Both the position numbers and the translations under genes were made by a program. The notes beneath the pieces are model-generated. The model did not search any database. It was not told the origin of the DNA and saw only the letters and a program-made list of their open reading frames with translations. Shown one piece after another: positions 25,228-33,725 of a stretch of 64,000 bases of DNA. Source of the DNA: Spirochaetales bacterium (lineage in GTDB: Bacteria; Spirochaetota; Spirochaetia; Sphaerochaetales; Sphaerochaetaceae); assembly GCA_028722305.1 (NCBI GenBank), contig JAQYHB010000021.1, positions 1 to 64,000 on the forward strand, in the 5' to 3' direction. Each line of letters opens with the position of its first letter. Within the stretch, counting starts at the first letter, position 1.

Positions 25228-26331
25228 TCAACCGGCTACTACGAGCGCCGCCTCGTTGTCGAAGCGAAGCCTGACAGCATCTCCTTCTTTCCAAACCGTC
25301 TCTTCCGGTTTGGAAGGAACAGAGGCGTTGACCACTTTGTCGATTCCTTCAATGGCAAGTTCGTACTCGATATGGCTGCCGACGAAGATCGCGCTGACCA
25401 CTTTGGCCGGGATTCCCTCCTCGCTTGCCGCGAGGACATCGATATTCTCCGGCCGGATGACCAGAATGGCCGGGTCTCCCGCATCGGGGGTTCCTGAAAA
25501 GCCCGAACCCTTGCGTGTGGTGAAGGGGTGACCCTTGGCTGGCTCGACCGTGACCGTATTCTCGTCCGCCTTTACGACCTGCAGGGGCAAGATGTTGGCT
25601 TGGCCGATAAAATCGGCAACGAACGCGTTCGCTGGGTTGTGGTAGATTTCCCTTGGGGAACCTACCTGCTGGACGACGCCTTTCCGGATAACGACAATCT
25701 TGTCCGCTACAGTCAGAGCTTCGCTCTGGTCATGGGTGACGTACAGGCAAGTAATGCCCAGCTTCTTCTGCAGGTGACGGATTTCCGTCCTCATGTGGAT
25801 GCGTAGCTTCGCATCCAGATTGGAAAGCGGTTCGTCCATCAACAACAAGCTCGGCTCCATGACCAGGACACGGGCCAGCGCGACACGTTGCTGCTCGCCT
25901 CCGGATAACTCGCTCGGATACCGTTCGGCAACATTGGGAAGTCCGACCAGTTCGAGCGCCTCTTGTGTCTTCTTGGCGATAGTCACAGGGTCAAAGTGCC
26001 TGGTCTTCAGGCCATAGGCGATATTGTTCGCGACCGACATATGGGGGAACAGGGCATAGTTCTGGAAGACAAAGCCGATGCCTCGCTTGTTGACAGGGAC
26101 GTTGGTCACGTTCTTGCCTTTGATGGTGATCATGCCGCTTGTGAGAGTCTCGAATCCCGCGACCATGCGGAGCGTAGTAGTCTTGCCACAACCGGAGGGC
26201 CCCAGGAAACAAACCATTTCTCCCTCCTCGATATCCAGATTGATGTTGTCGACGGCCCGGACCGTCTTTCCTCCCTTGGTAAACTCTTTGACGACGTTCC
26301 TCAACTGCAGGGCGATAGCGCGTTCTTTCAT
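25228..26331 (-). CDS. ABC transporter ATP-binding protein, iron/2-aminoethylphosphonate/polyamine type
   Basis: A 367-residue ATPase of the FbpC/PotA/PhnT group. Motifs: Walker A GPSGCGKTT, Q-loop FVFQNYALFPHM, signature LSGGEQQR, Walker B LLLMDEPLSNLDAK and switch YVTHDQSEA. The C-terminal TOBE-like regulatory region (FIGQANILPLQV, LVIRPENIDVL, VSAIFVGSHIEYELAIEG) is present, as usual for this group. It overlaps the permease gene by four bases and is last in its operon. The CHO-like lipid or polyamine subgroup markers are not decisive, so the substrate remains open. Confidence 0.93.
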   Translation of the reverse strand: MKERAIALQLRNVVKEFTKGGKTVRAVDNINLDIEEGEMVCFLGPSGCGKTTTLRMVAGFETLTSGMITIKGKNVTNVPVNKRGIGFVFQNYALFPHMSVANNIAYGLKTRHFDPVTIAKKTQEALELVGLPNVAERYPSELSGGEQQRVALARVLVMEPSLLLMDEPLSNLDAKLRIHMRTEIRHLQKKLGITCLYVTHDQSEALTVADKIVVIRKGVVQQVGSPREIYHNPANAFVADFIGQANILPLQVVKADENTVTVEPAKGHPFTTRKGSGFSGTPDAGDPAILVIRPENIDVLAASEEGIPAKVVSAIFVGSHIEYELAIEGIDKVVNASVPSKPEETVWKEGDAVRLRFDNEAALVVAG

Positions 26332-28016
26332 TTGGTTGCCTCCTTGGTTTTCAGGAAATGCACGGAATACATATGCAAGGCCCAGGTCATCAGACCGTCG
26401 GCGATGAACACGATGATGATCAGTATGATGGAGAAGGCGCAGGCCTGCGTGAACTGCAACTCGGTCATGCTCTCAAGGATCCTGCTGGTCAGGAGCGTCC
26501 AACGGACGCTGACTAAGAAGATGGTGGCACTGATGGCCGTCATCGAATGGATGAATAAGTACCGCAAACCGGTCAGTACCGCGGGAATGACCAACGGTAC
26601 CGTGACATGCAGGAAGGTTCCTGCCGTGCTGGCTCCTAGACTCTCGGAAGCCTCTTCCAACGTTTTGTCAATTTGCTCCAGGCTTGCCATGACGCTACGT
26701 ATCGAGGTGGCATAGTAGCGAAAGACATAGGCTGCCACCAGAATGGCCATGGTGCTGGTCAACAAGAATGGTTTCTTGTTGAAGGCGATGATGTAGGCGA
26801 TGCCGACCACGGTGCCAGGCAACGCGTAGTTCAGCATGCTTCCTATTTCCAGAAGGCGATGGCCGATGAACTGCTTGCGCTGGAGGATGAAACCGATGAC
26901 CACGCCAAGGATCGAGCCGAGAATTGTAGAGACAAAGGCTATCTTCAACGTATCGGTGATTGCCTTCTTGCCGAACTTGAATGCGTACTGGTAATTTGCC
27001 ATGGTCGGGGTGTTGGTGACGCCCCAGGTCTTGACGAAAGACCCGACCAAAATGATCCCGTACAGGTAGAGCACGAAGGCCAACACCAAGGCACATACCA
27101 TGGAGATGATTACTTTCGCGACAATCGGCAAGGGGCTGAAAGCGCTTTGCGCACCACTTTTGCCGGTGACGGTGACGTAGTTCTTGTCGCCGACGACCAT
27201 GCGCTGCAACCAGAAGACAATCAGGGTCGGGACGAGCAGCATGAGGGACAGCGACGCGCCACTATGCAGGTCGAACATGCCGGTGATTTCCAGATATGCC
27301 TGGGTCGGCAGTACCGGAAACTGATGTCCTCCGAGAATCAGCGGAGTAGCGAAGTCGGCAAGACTCGACCCGAACAGCAACAGGAAGGAGTTGGCGATAC
27401 CAGGCATGGACAGGGGAATTGTCACGGTTCGCAGGATTCTTCCCGAGGAGGCTCCCAGCGACATGGCCGCATCATCCAAATTGGCGCTCATTGTTTCCAG
27501 TACCGCGCTGATGACCATGTATGCGACGGGAAAGTAGGTGAGTGTCTCGCTCAGCCAGGTTCCGAGGAACCCATAGATTTGGAAATCCGGGATATGGAAA
27601 AGCCTGAGCAGGTATCCGTTCGGGCCTAACGCCAACGAGAGGCTGATCGAGCTGGTGAAGGGCGGGGAGATGAGCGGTAGCAACGTGACCGCGCTGAAGA
27701 GTGCCTTGCAGACCTTTGGCATCGCCGTACGGGTGACGAGCAGGGCGAAGAGGTACCCGAGAATCGTACCTGTGACCGACACGGCCAACGCCAGCCAGAG
27801 GCTGTTGCCGAGTGCCTTGACCGTGTAGGTGTCCTGAAATGCTTCTCTCAGGGAGACAATGGAAAAGTGTCCGTCGGGCATGAATGCCATACCGACCAAC
27901 CGGACGACCGGATAGAGGATGAAAATGCCGAGGGCAATCCAGATGGCCAAAAGCGCCCAAAACAGGCCTGGATCCTTCTGAATCATCCGTGTTTTCTCCC
28001 TGCGAAGATCAGCCAT
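26328..28016 (-). CDS. ABC transporter permease with two fused transmembrane domains (FbpB/ThiP-like)
   Basis: A 562-residue protein with about 12 membrane segments in two halves, the fused arrangement of iron(III), thiamine and phosphonate permeases. Each half has an EAA-type loop: LDDAAMSLGASSGRILRTVTIPLSMPGI in the first and LEEASESLGASTAGTFLHVTVPLVIPA in the second. AGGAG precedes the ATG. It lies between the binding-protein gene and the ATPase gene, separated from the former by a stable hairpin. It should form the channel of the importer. Confidence 0.93.
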   Translation of the reverse strand: MADLRREKTRMIQKDPGLFWALLAIWIALGIFILYPVVRLVGMAFMPDGHFSIVSLREAFQDTYTVKALGNSLWLALAVSVTGTILGYLFALLVTRTAMPKVCKALFSAVTLLPLISPPFTSSISLSLALGPNGYLLRLFHIPDFQIYGFLGTWLSETLTYFPVAYMVISAVLETMSANLDDAAMSLGASSGRILRTVTIPLSMPGIANSFLLLFGSSLADFATPLILGGHQFPVLPTQAYLEITGMFDLHSGASLSLMLLVPTLIVFWLQRMVVGDKNYVTVTGKSGAQSAFSPLPIVAKVIISMVCALVLAFVLYLYGIILVGSFVKTWGVTNTPTMANYQYAFKFGKKAITDTLKIAFVSTILGSILGVVIGFILQRKQFIGHRLLEIGSMLNYALPGTVVGIAYIIAFNKKPFLLTSTMAILVAAYVFRYYATSIRSVMASLEQIDKTLEEASESLGASTAGTFLHVTVPLVIPAVLTGLRYLFIHSMTAISATIFLVSVRWTLLTSRILESMTELQFTQACAFSIILIIIVFIADGLMTWALHMYSVHFLKTKEATK

Positions 28017-28032
28017 ACAAATCTCCTACAAA

Positions 28033-28063
28033 GCATCGTCCGAATCGGGAATCCGGACGATGC
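28033..28063 (-). repeat. Intercistronic hairpin between binding-protein and permease genes
   Basis: GCATCGTCCG (28033-28042) and CGGACGATGC (28054-28063) form a perfect 10-bp stem with an 11-base loop and no T-run. Such hairpins between a binding-protein gene and its permease gene commonly protect the upstream message and set the high binding-protein to permease ratio. Confidence 0.7.
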
Positions 28064-28092
28064 GCATGTGTCGAATGTCGGAAGGCAACGTC

Positions 28093-29130
28093 TTAGTTGC
28101 CTTCGATGACCTCTTTGACCCAACGGTCGATGAGTCTCTGGCGATTCTCACCCTTCCAGGTGCTCTCTGCCTCGACCAGTGGAATCTTGGAAAGATCCAT
28201 GGCCGGGTTGGAAATCTGGATGTCCGGTCTCGTCGGGACATAGCAGATCTTGTTGTCGTTCATGACGGTGCCAAGCTTCGTGCTGGAAGCCCAATCCATC
28301 AACGCCTTGGCGGCTTCGGGGTGCTTGCAACCCTGCAAAATGCCGCTGCCCTCGACCCCATAGGTGACGCCCTCTTTCGGGTAGGTGATGGAAAGGGGAT
28401 AGCCCTGCTGCTGGATGTCCAAGGCGTCGACCAGGTAGAAGATGCCTCCGGCTGCCTGTCCGGTTGCGGTCGGCATGGCTCCGCCGGCCCCGCTCTTGGT
28501 ATACAGCTGGACGCTCTTGTTGAGTTTCTTCTGGTAGGCGAAGGCTTCGTCCTCGCCCATGACCTTGACCAGAGAGTAGATGCGTTCGGTGGCAGTGCCG
28601 CTGGTACGTGCGTCCGCCATCTGCAACTGTTTCTCGTACTTGGGGTCGAGCAGGTCCTGCCAGGAAGTCGGGGCTTTCAGCCCGTTCTTCTGCAGGAAGT
28701 TGTTGTTGGTCAGGAAGCAGAGCGGGATGATGCCGATGCCGGTCCAGTATCCGTCGGCAGAACGAAGGTTCGCCGGAATCTTGTCCGCCTCTTTCGGCAC
28801 ATACTGTGCGAAGACGCCTTCCTTGACGCCTGCGTCATAGGTGTCCGATGGACCGCCCCAAAGGGCGTCGACCTGCGGGTTGTCCTTTTCCGCGAGGATG
28901 CGGCTCAGCGCTTCTCCCGAGGAAAGCCGGACGAAATTGACCTTGATACCCGTGTCCTTGGTGAACGCGTCAAAAATAACGGTGGCGTATTTCTCCGGCA
29001 TGATCGAGTAGACATCCAGCGTCTGCTCCTTTGCCGATGCGGCAGTGCCGCTTTCCTTTCCTCCCTGCGCGAGCACGGGAGCCACCAGCACAGCCGCCAG
29101 TGCGGCCAGAGCCAACAGTTTCTTCCTCAT
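28093..29130 (-). CDS. ABC transporter substrate-binding protein, iron(III)/phosphonate-type
   Basis: A 345-residue exported protein with a signal peptide ending near APVLAQGG, preceded by an AGGAGG-like site. The mature protein begins TLDVYSIMPEKYATVIFDAFTKDTGI and has the FbpA/FutA/PhnS layout, including SSGEALSRILAEKDNPQVDALWGG and the hinge SITYPKEGVTYGVEGSGIL. The two adjacent tyrosines that bind ferric iron in classic FbpA proteins are not obvious, so 2-aminoethylphosphonate, sugar phosphate or another ligand is possible. It is the first gene of the ABC operon. Confidence 0.9.
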   Translation of the reverse strand: MRKKLLALAALAAVLVAPVLAQGGKESGTAASAKEQTLDVYSIMPEKYATVIFDAFTKDTGIKVNFVRLSSGEALSRILAEKDNPQVDALWGGPSDTYDAGVKEGVFAQYVPKEADKIPANLRSADGYWTGIGIIPLCFLTNNNFLQKNGLKAPTSWQDLLDPKYEKQLQMADARTSGTATERIYSLVKVMGEDEAFAYQKKLNKSVQLYTKSGAGGAMPTATGQAAGGIFYLVDALDIQQQGYPLSITYPKEGVTYGVEGSGILQGCKHPEAAKALMDWASSTKLGTVMNDNKICYVPTRPDIQISNPAMDLSKIPLVEAESTWKGENRQRLIDRWVKEVIEGN

Positions 29131-29171
29131 TGATAGTTACCTCCTTTAGGCTTGTTCTTGCGAACACCTGT

Positions 29172-29201
29172 ATTGTGTGCACCAAATGAATCGATTGTCA
29201 A
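29172..29201 (-). promoter_or_regulatory. Candidate promoter of the iron/phosphonate-type ABC operon
   Basis: On the minus strand TTGACA (29201-29196) and CACAAT (29177-29172) are separated by 18 bases, about 40 bases ahead of the binding-protein start. The region between the two divergent genes (29131-29305) is strikingly AT-rich. Confidence 0.5.
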
Positions 29202-29305
29202 ATTTTGGATAATTTTTACATTTATATAACAAAAAATTGATATTTTGGAATAAAAATGAAAAATTTGCCAAGCTATGATTGAAGATTGCTGGTATAGTCA
29301 GAGAC

Positions 29306-29911
29306 ATGGCAATCAAGTGCGTGATGTTCGATATGGGTGGCGTGTGTGTCACCCATGTGCAGATCGGGGGCGCGATCGCGCGTCGCTATGGCATCGATTC
29401 CCAGGCGCTCCTTGAGGATTACCTCGGATACGACAGGCCGATCATGGAAGGGCTCATCCAGCCGAAGGAGTGGTGGAGCCACGTGGCCGAGAAGTTCCAC
29501 GTCGACCCGGATGCTGATCCGATTTGCGAGATGTTCCATCCGCAGGTCAACCAGCCGGTAATCGACCTCATCCGTGACCTGAAAGCCCGAGGCGATGTCC
29601 GTCTTCTGCTTGGTTCGAATACCTGTCGCTACCACTGGCAGGTCATCAACTCCATGGTTCCGCTTTCCTCGTTGATGGACCAATGCTACCTTTCCTGCGA
29701 CATGCGCCTTTCCAAGCCCGATCCGGAATTTTTCCTCTCGATTACCGATAAGGAGCGCTTGGATCCGTCGGAATGCCTGTTCGTCGACGACCTGCAGGTG
29801 AACGTCGAGGGGGCGGCAAAAGCGGGGCTGAAGACCTTCCTTTTCCAAGACACGCCGCTGTGGCCCGCCGACTGGGCGCTATGCGACTTGCTTGGACTTC
29901 CATTGCGATGA
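29306..29911 (+). CDS. HAD-superfamily hydrolase (YihX-like phosphatase)
   Basis: A 201-residue HAD hydrolase starting MAIKCVMFDMGGVCVTH; a longer TTG-initiated frame from 29279 is not supported. The nucleophile aspartate is in MFDMGGV, followed by a four-helix cap, motif II in LLLGSNTC, the lysine in RLSKPDPEFF, and the acidic motif FVDDLQVNVEGA. The second aspartate of motif I is replaced by glycine, as in the YihX-like subgroup. It lies 46 bases ahead of a GH105 hydrolase gene in the same direction. It may dephosphorylate a sugar phosphate, but the substrate cannot be inferred. Confidence 0.88.
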   Translation: MAIKCVMFDMGGVCVTHVQIGGAIARRYGIDSQALLEDYLGYDRPIMEGLIQPKEWWSHVAEKFHVDPDADPICEMFHPQVNQPVIDLIRDLKARGDVRLLLGSNTCRYHWQVINSMVPLSSLMDQCYLSCDMRLSKPDPEFFLSITDKERLDPSECLFVDDLQVNVEGAAKAGLKTFLFQDTPLWPADWALCDLLGLPLR

Positions 29912-29957
29912 TTGCTGGAACTGTGATGTAATAGACCTGACCGATGAGGGAGGAACT

Positions 29958-31076
29958 ATGACCGAGAACCAGAAACTGGCCGAAAAGATGGCTCTCTCGC
30001 TGATGGCGAGGGCTGACAAGGAATTGAACCAGTACAACTATCGCCTTGGCATCGCCATGGAGTTCATCTGGCGTACCAGCGCGACGCTGCGCCACCCTGA
30101 GTGGAAGGACTGGGTTTCCAAATGGATGGAGCAGTTCGTGATGCCCGACGGCACCGTGCCCGGGTATGACCAGAGCGCCTACAGCTGGGATCTGCTTGCT
30201 CCCGGCAAGAACTTCTTCGACCTGTACGACTATACCCATGACGAGCGCTACAAGAAGGCGATGGACTACATGTGGCAGGAATTCAAGGACCATCCCCGTA
30301 CGCCCAGTGGCGGCTACTGGCACAAGAAGATCTACACCGACCAGGTCTGGCTTGACGGACTGTATATGTACGGCACCTTCCTGATCAAGTACGCCAAACG
30401 CTGGGGCGACCTGAAGGCGGCCGCGAAGGAGATGCTTTTCCAGTTCAACCTGACCTACGAGCACACCTTGGATCCTCGTAGCGGCTTGCTGTTCCACGCC
30501 TGGAACGAGACCAAGCGGATGGCGTGGGCGGACCAGACGACGGGTTGCTCCTCCTACATCTGGGGACGCGCCCTCGGCTGGTTCACCATGGCTCTCGTCG
30601 AGGTCTGCGACCTGCTTCCCTCCACTAAGGAGTTCTTCGCCTACCGCGCCCGTCTGATCGAGCTCTCCAACCACCTCGCCCAAGCGCTTGTCCGCGCCGC
30701 CGACAAAGAGACCGGCATGTGGTGGCAGATTGTCGACCAGCCTGGCCGCACATACAACTATCTGGAGACCAGCTGTACCAGCATGTACATCTATTTCCTC
30801 TCCCATATGGTCAGACAGGGCTATGCGTATGACCCGGCCCTCTACCGGAAAGTGACCAGGCGCGCCTTTGCCAGCATGGTGAGTCTCGACGTGTATGAGA
30901 GTGAGGACGGCCAGCTCCACCTGAAGGATATCTGCAAGAGCGCCGGTCTTGGGCAAGCCTCTGAGGACAGCCCGTACCGTGACGGCTCCTATGAGTACTA
31001 CACTCGCCAGGAGCCTAGGCTGACCGACAATACCCACGGCACACCCGCTTTCCTGCTGGCGGCCGCGGAACTTTGA
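29958..31076 (+). CDS. Glycoside hydrolase family 105 (unsaturated glucuronyl/rhamnogalacturonyl hydrolase)
   Basis: A 372-residue (alpha/alpha)6-barrel protein without a signal peptide; the start has GGGAGGA upstream. The catalytic aspartate matches D133 in DQVWLDGLYMYGTF, the equivalent of D143 in Bacillus YteR, and the later FHAWNETKRMAWADQTTG and WGRALGWFTMALVE segments are GH105/GH88 hallmarks. These enzymes release 4,5-unsaturated uronates from lyase-cleaved pectin or glycosaminoglycan oligosaccharides in the cytosol. The released sugar would feed a KDG route; a KDG-kinase-like gene lies at 57283-58356. No polysaccharide lyase is in the window. Confidence 0.92.
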   Translation: MTENQKLAEKMALSLMARADKELNQYNYRLGIAMEFIWRTSATLRHPEWKDWVSKWMEQFVMPDGTVPGYDQSAYSWDLLAPGKNFFDLYDYTHDERYKKAMDYMWQEFKDHPRTPSGGYWHKKIYTDQVWLDGLYMYGTFLIKYAKRWGDLKAAAKEMLFQFNLTYEHTLDPRSGLLFHAWNETKRMAWADQTTGCSSYIWGRALGWFTMALVEVCDLLPSTKEFFAYRARLIELSNHLAQALVRAADKETGMWWQIVDQPGRTYNYLETSCTSMYIYFLSHMVRQGYAYDPALYRKVTRRAFASMVSLDVYESEDGQLHLKDICKSAGLGQASEDSPYRDGSYEYYTRQEPRLTDNTHGTPAFLLAAAEL

Positions 31077-31207
31077 CAAAAGGCAATTCCCCATAAAAAT
31101 GCGGGAAATCAGGGGATGGTGCTCTTCACAAATGGAACGAGGGATGCCATCGTAACAATCGAAATGTTCCCCGTGAACGGGTAAGGCATTTCTTCTTTTC
31201 TGATATT

Positions 31208-31257
31208 GGTGCCACACACGCAGCGTACCCTCGTATGTGTGTGGCACCGTTTTCTTT
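31208..31257 (+). terminator. Terminator after the GH105 gene
   Basis: GGTGCCACACAC (31208-31219) and GTGTGTGGCACC (31237-31248) form a perfect 12-bp stem, followed by GTTTTCTTT. The loop is 17 bases long. It lies about 130 bases after the GH105 stop codon. Confidence 0.7.
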
Positions 31258-31444
31258 CCTGCTTGCCAGATGAGAAACTCGCAATAAAGAGGGAAATCAA
31301 GGCTTCACAAACGGGAAAAGCTGGGAGATACTGGAGATGGAAGCGGATCGCGATACCCGCTCTCCTCTGATACTCTCCCTATGTGTTGCCATGTTGCCAT
31401 AGAGAGAAACACTTTCTCCCCTCCAAGCATGTCTCCTTGGAGCT

Positions 31445-31468
31445 GCCTCCCGCAAGGGAGGCTGTTTT
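31445..31468 (+). terminator. Terminator-like hairpin in the interval before pgi
   Basis: GCCTCCC-GCAA-GGGAGGC (31445-31462) followed on the plus strand by TGTTTT. It may be a second, downstream terminator for transcription from the left. Confidence 0.5.
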
Positions 31469-31478
31469 CTCTGCAACA

Positions 31479-31500
31479 AGGCGGCCCCGAAGGACCGCCT
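31479..31500 (-). terminator. Terminator-like hairpin of the argR-pgi operon
   Basis: AGGCGG (31479-31484) pairs with CCGCCT (31495-31500) around a C/G-rich apex, 19 bases beyond the pgi stop on the minus strand; the following minus-strand bases TTGTTG are only weakly U-rich. Confidence 0.5.
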
Positions 31501-31519
31501 AACACCACAATCACCTGTG

Positions 31520-33097
31520 TTACAGCAAATCGCTGAACGCCTTGAGCACCGGATCGCCCGGGCAACCTGCGAGCACCTGCTTGGCAAGGACCTTGCCCAG
31601 TTGCACGCCTTCCTGGTCGAAGGAGTTCAGGTTCCAGAGGAAGCCCTGGAACATCACCTTGTTCTCGTAGTGGGCGAGAAGGGCTCCGAGCACCGCCGGC
31701 GTCAGCTCCTTGGCTACCAACAGGCTGCTGACCCTGTTTCCAGCAAACTGCTTGTTGGGGTTCTCGTCGTCCTTGCCGCGGGCAAAGGCGACAATCTGGG
31801 CCGCCAGGTTGGCGCAAAGCTTCTGCTGGCTGGTTGAGCCCTGGATCACGATATCCTTGCCACGCTGGTTCTGTTTGAAGCCGACGAACTGGAGCGGGAT
31901 GATGTCGGTGCCTTGGTGGAGAAGCTGGTAGAAGGAATGCTGGCCGTTGGTTCCCGGCTCACCGAAGATTACCGGGCCGGTCGCGTAGGAGACCGGCTTC
32001 CCGTCGCGGTTGACGTGTTTTCCGTTGCTTTCCATGTCCAGTTGCTGGAGATGGGCAGGGAAACGGGAAAGAGCCTGCGAGTAGGGAAGGATTGCCGTGG
32101 ATGGGTAGCCGAGCACATTGCGGTTGTAGACACCAATCAGCGCGTCGAGCAGGGAAGCGTTCTTCCGGATATTGGGTTCCAGAGCGGCGATATCCGCCTG
32201 ATGGGCGCCGTCAAGCAACGCTTGGAAGACATCATAGCCGAAGGCCAGGGAAAGGACGACACCGCCCACCGCGCAGGAAGAGCTGTAGCGTCCGCCAATG
32301 TAATCGTCAAAGAAGAAGGCCTCTCTGACATCCTTGCTCTTGGCCAGAGGGCTGGTCTTGCTGGTCACGGCCACCATATGCTTGGCCGGATCGATACCCT
32401 TGATGCCGCTTTCCTTGATCGCGTCAATCACTAGGTCGCGGTTGGTCAGGGTCTCCAGTGTCGTGCCGCTCTTGCTGACCAGGACGAACAGCGTGCGTTC
32501 CATGTCGAGCGTGTCGATTACCTGGGCCGCGTCGTCCGGGTCGACGTTGCTGATGAACTTGCCCTCGAGCTGTTTGATGCCCTTGCCTTGGGCGTAACCC
32601 TGCAGGGCGAGATACAATGCGCGTGGACCGAGGTCGCTGCCGCCGATGCCTATCTGGCAGACGGTGGTGAAGCTCTTGCCCGTCGAGCCAATCAGTTTGC
32701 CGCTACGTACCTGCTCGCTGAATTCCTTGATTCTCTCCAGCTGGCTCTTGTAGAACTTGCCCTTGTCCTCGCCGTCGGCAATCACCGGGGTGGGGAGCAC
32801 CTGGCCACGGGAGAGCTGGTGGAGCACCAGCCGCTTTTCGCCGGTGTTCATCACCCCGCCACCCAGCAGGGCCTTGTATTTGGCAATCAGCTCTTGCTCG
32901 TCGCTGAGCTTCTGCAGGTCGTCCAGGATCTGATCGTCGACCGGCATGGTCGCATAATGATAGGAGAGAAGCCCCCCGGCTTCCTGGGTCTGGTATTTCG
33001 CGACGCGTTCGGTCGTCAATGCCTCGCGCACGGATACTTTTTTGTCTTTCTGGAGGGCTGCAAGCGCCTTCGTTTGGTCAAGATTCTTGAATTCCAT
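31520..33097 (-). CDS. pgi: Glucose-6-phosphate isomerase, long form
   Basis: A 525-residue phosphoglucose isomerase of the long (proteobacterial/eukaryotic-like) form. The start is the ATG in the TGATG overlap with argR. Visible are QIGIGGSDLGPRAL, the SKSGTTLETL phosphate-binding loop, PGI signature 1 FFFDDYIGGRYSSSCAVGG, HQGTDIIP, and the catalytic-lysine region WNLNSFDQEGVQLGKVLA. It is unrelated at close range to the 423-residue isomerase at 16923-18194. Translational coupling to the arginine repressor gene is unusual for a glycolytic enzyme. Confidence 0.95.
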   Translation of the reverse strand: MEFKNLDQTKALAALQKDKKVSVREALTTERVAKYQTQEAGGLLSYHYATMPVDDQILDDLQKLSDEQELIAKYKALLGGGVMNTGEKRLVLHQLSRGQVLPTPVIADGEDKGKFYKSQLERIKEFSEQVRSGKLIGSTGKSFTTVCQIGIGGSDLGPRALYLALQGYAQGKGIKQLEGKFISNVDPDDAAQVIDTLDMERTLFVLVSKSGTTLETLTNRDLVIDAIKESGIKGIDPAKHMVAVTSKTSPLAKSKDVREAFFFDDYIGGRYSSSCAVGGVVLSLAFGYDVFQALLDGAHQADIAALEPNIRKNASLLDALIGVYNRNVLGYPSTAILPYSQALSRFPAHLQQLDMESNGKHVNRDGKPVSYATGPVIFGEPGTNGQHSFYQLLHQGTDIIPLQFVGFKQNQRGKDIVIQGSTSQQKLCANLAAQIVAFARGKDDENPNKQFAGNRVSSLLVAKELTPAVLGALLAHYENKVMFQGFLWNLNSFDQEGVQLGKVLAKQVLAGCPGDPVLKAFSDLL

Positions 33098-33567
33098 CAA
33101 TCTGTCACCTCGGGGATACGTGTTTTGAAACTTTCGAGCAGGTCCTCTTTCGTCATCCCTTCACGAAGGATGATGAAGATCGTGTCATCTCCCGCCACAG
33201 TCCCGAGAATTTCCGGAAGCGCCAGGATATCCAGGGCGATGCCAACGCTGTTGGCGTGGCCTGGACGGGTCTTGACGACTCCGATATTTCCGGAGAACTC
33301 GATGGAAAGGATGCCACGACGGACATCCTGGATGTAGCTCTTCTCGCTTTCGCTGACCATGTCGTTTTCCGGCAGGGCGTAGTAATACCCGGACCAGCCA
33401 TCGGAGATTTTCCCGACTTTGAGCATTTTCAGGTCACGGCTCAGCGTCGCCTGCGTCACGTGGTATCCTTCATGTTTCAACATGTCCAGCAGCGTGTCCT
33501 GGTTGTCGATGCGGTTGTTCTTGATCAGTTCCTTGACTACCGCAAGGCGGTTGCTTCTCTCGCGCAT
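33097..33567 (-). CDS. argR: Arginine repressor
   Basis: A 156-residue ArgR protein; GAGGAG precedes the ATG. The N-terminal winged helix has the family helix-turn-helix YHVTQATLSRDLKMLKV, and the C-terminal hexamerisation/arginine-binding domain has GHANSVGIALDIL and GTVAGDDTIFIIL. ArgR proteins usually repress arginine biosynthesis and activate catabolism with arginine as co-repressor. Here the only coupled gene is pgi, which starts inside the argR stop codon. An ARG-box candidate lies over its promoter. Confidence 0.95.
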   Translation of the reverse strand: MRERSNRLAVVKELIKNNRIDNQDTLLDMLKHEGYHVTQATLSRDLKMLKVGKISDGWSGYYYALPENDMVSESEKSYIQDVRRGILSIEFSGNIGVVKTRPGHANSVGIALDILALPEILGTVAGDDTIFIILREGMTKEDLLESFKTRIPEVTD

Positions 33568-33603
33568 GATGTCTCCTCAAAACCGAATGCAAATATTTTT
33601 CCT

Positions 33604-33638
33604 TGCATAAATATACAATACTCTTCCATCAAACGCAA
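33604..33638 (-). promoter_or_regulatory. Promoter of argR-pgi with overlapping ARG-box candidate
   Basis: On the minus strand TTGCGT (33638-33633) and TATATT (33615-33610) are separated by 17 bases. The -10 lies inside TGTATATTTATGCA (33617-33604), which by my count matches the ARG-box consensus TGAATAATTATTCA at most positions when read on the plus strand. A second short palindrome, GAATAATTC, is at 33658-33666. The arrangement suggests ArgR autorepression. Confidence 0.6.
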
Positions 33639-33678
33639 ACATTGTGAGGGCGATATTGAATAATTCTGTAAAGAGAGT

Positions 33679-33707
33679 TTGACTCAGGATGGAAAGTAGG
33701 GAAGAAT
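33679..33707 (+). promoter_or_regulatory. Candidate promoter for lemA
   Basis: TTGACT (33679-33684), a 17-base spacer and AAGAAT (33702-33707), just ahead of the CAGGAGA ribosome site of lemA. The predicted start point would leave a very short leader. Confidence 0.35.
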
Positions 33708-33725
33708 GGCAGTCAGGAGAAGAGT

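Larger units (their letters stand above)
31077..31519. other. 443-base gene-free interval with several hairpins
   Basis: No gene is supported. The interval holds a terminator for the GH105 gene (31208-31257), a small CCCGT-GA-ACGGG hairpin at about 31172-31183, two near-identical CTTCACAAA(T/C)GG stretches at about 31124 and 31292, a tandem TGTTGCCA repeat at about 31384-31399, an inverted repeat CTCCAAG/CTTGGAG at about 31421-31441, and two terminator-like hairpins (31445-31462 and 31479-31500). This density suggests a degenerate repeat element or mobile remnant. Confidence 0.5.

Noticed and set aside
29742-31247. 501-codon minus-strand frame antisense to GH105
   Set aside because: No motif, no ribosome site, and full overlap with a strongly supported GH105 gene.
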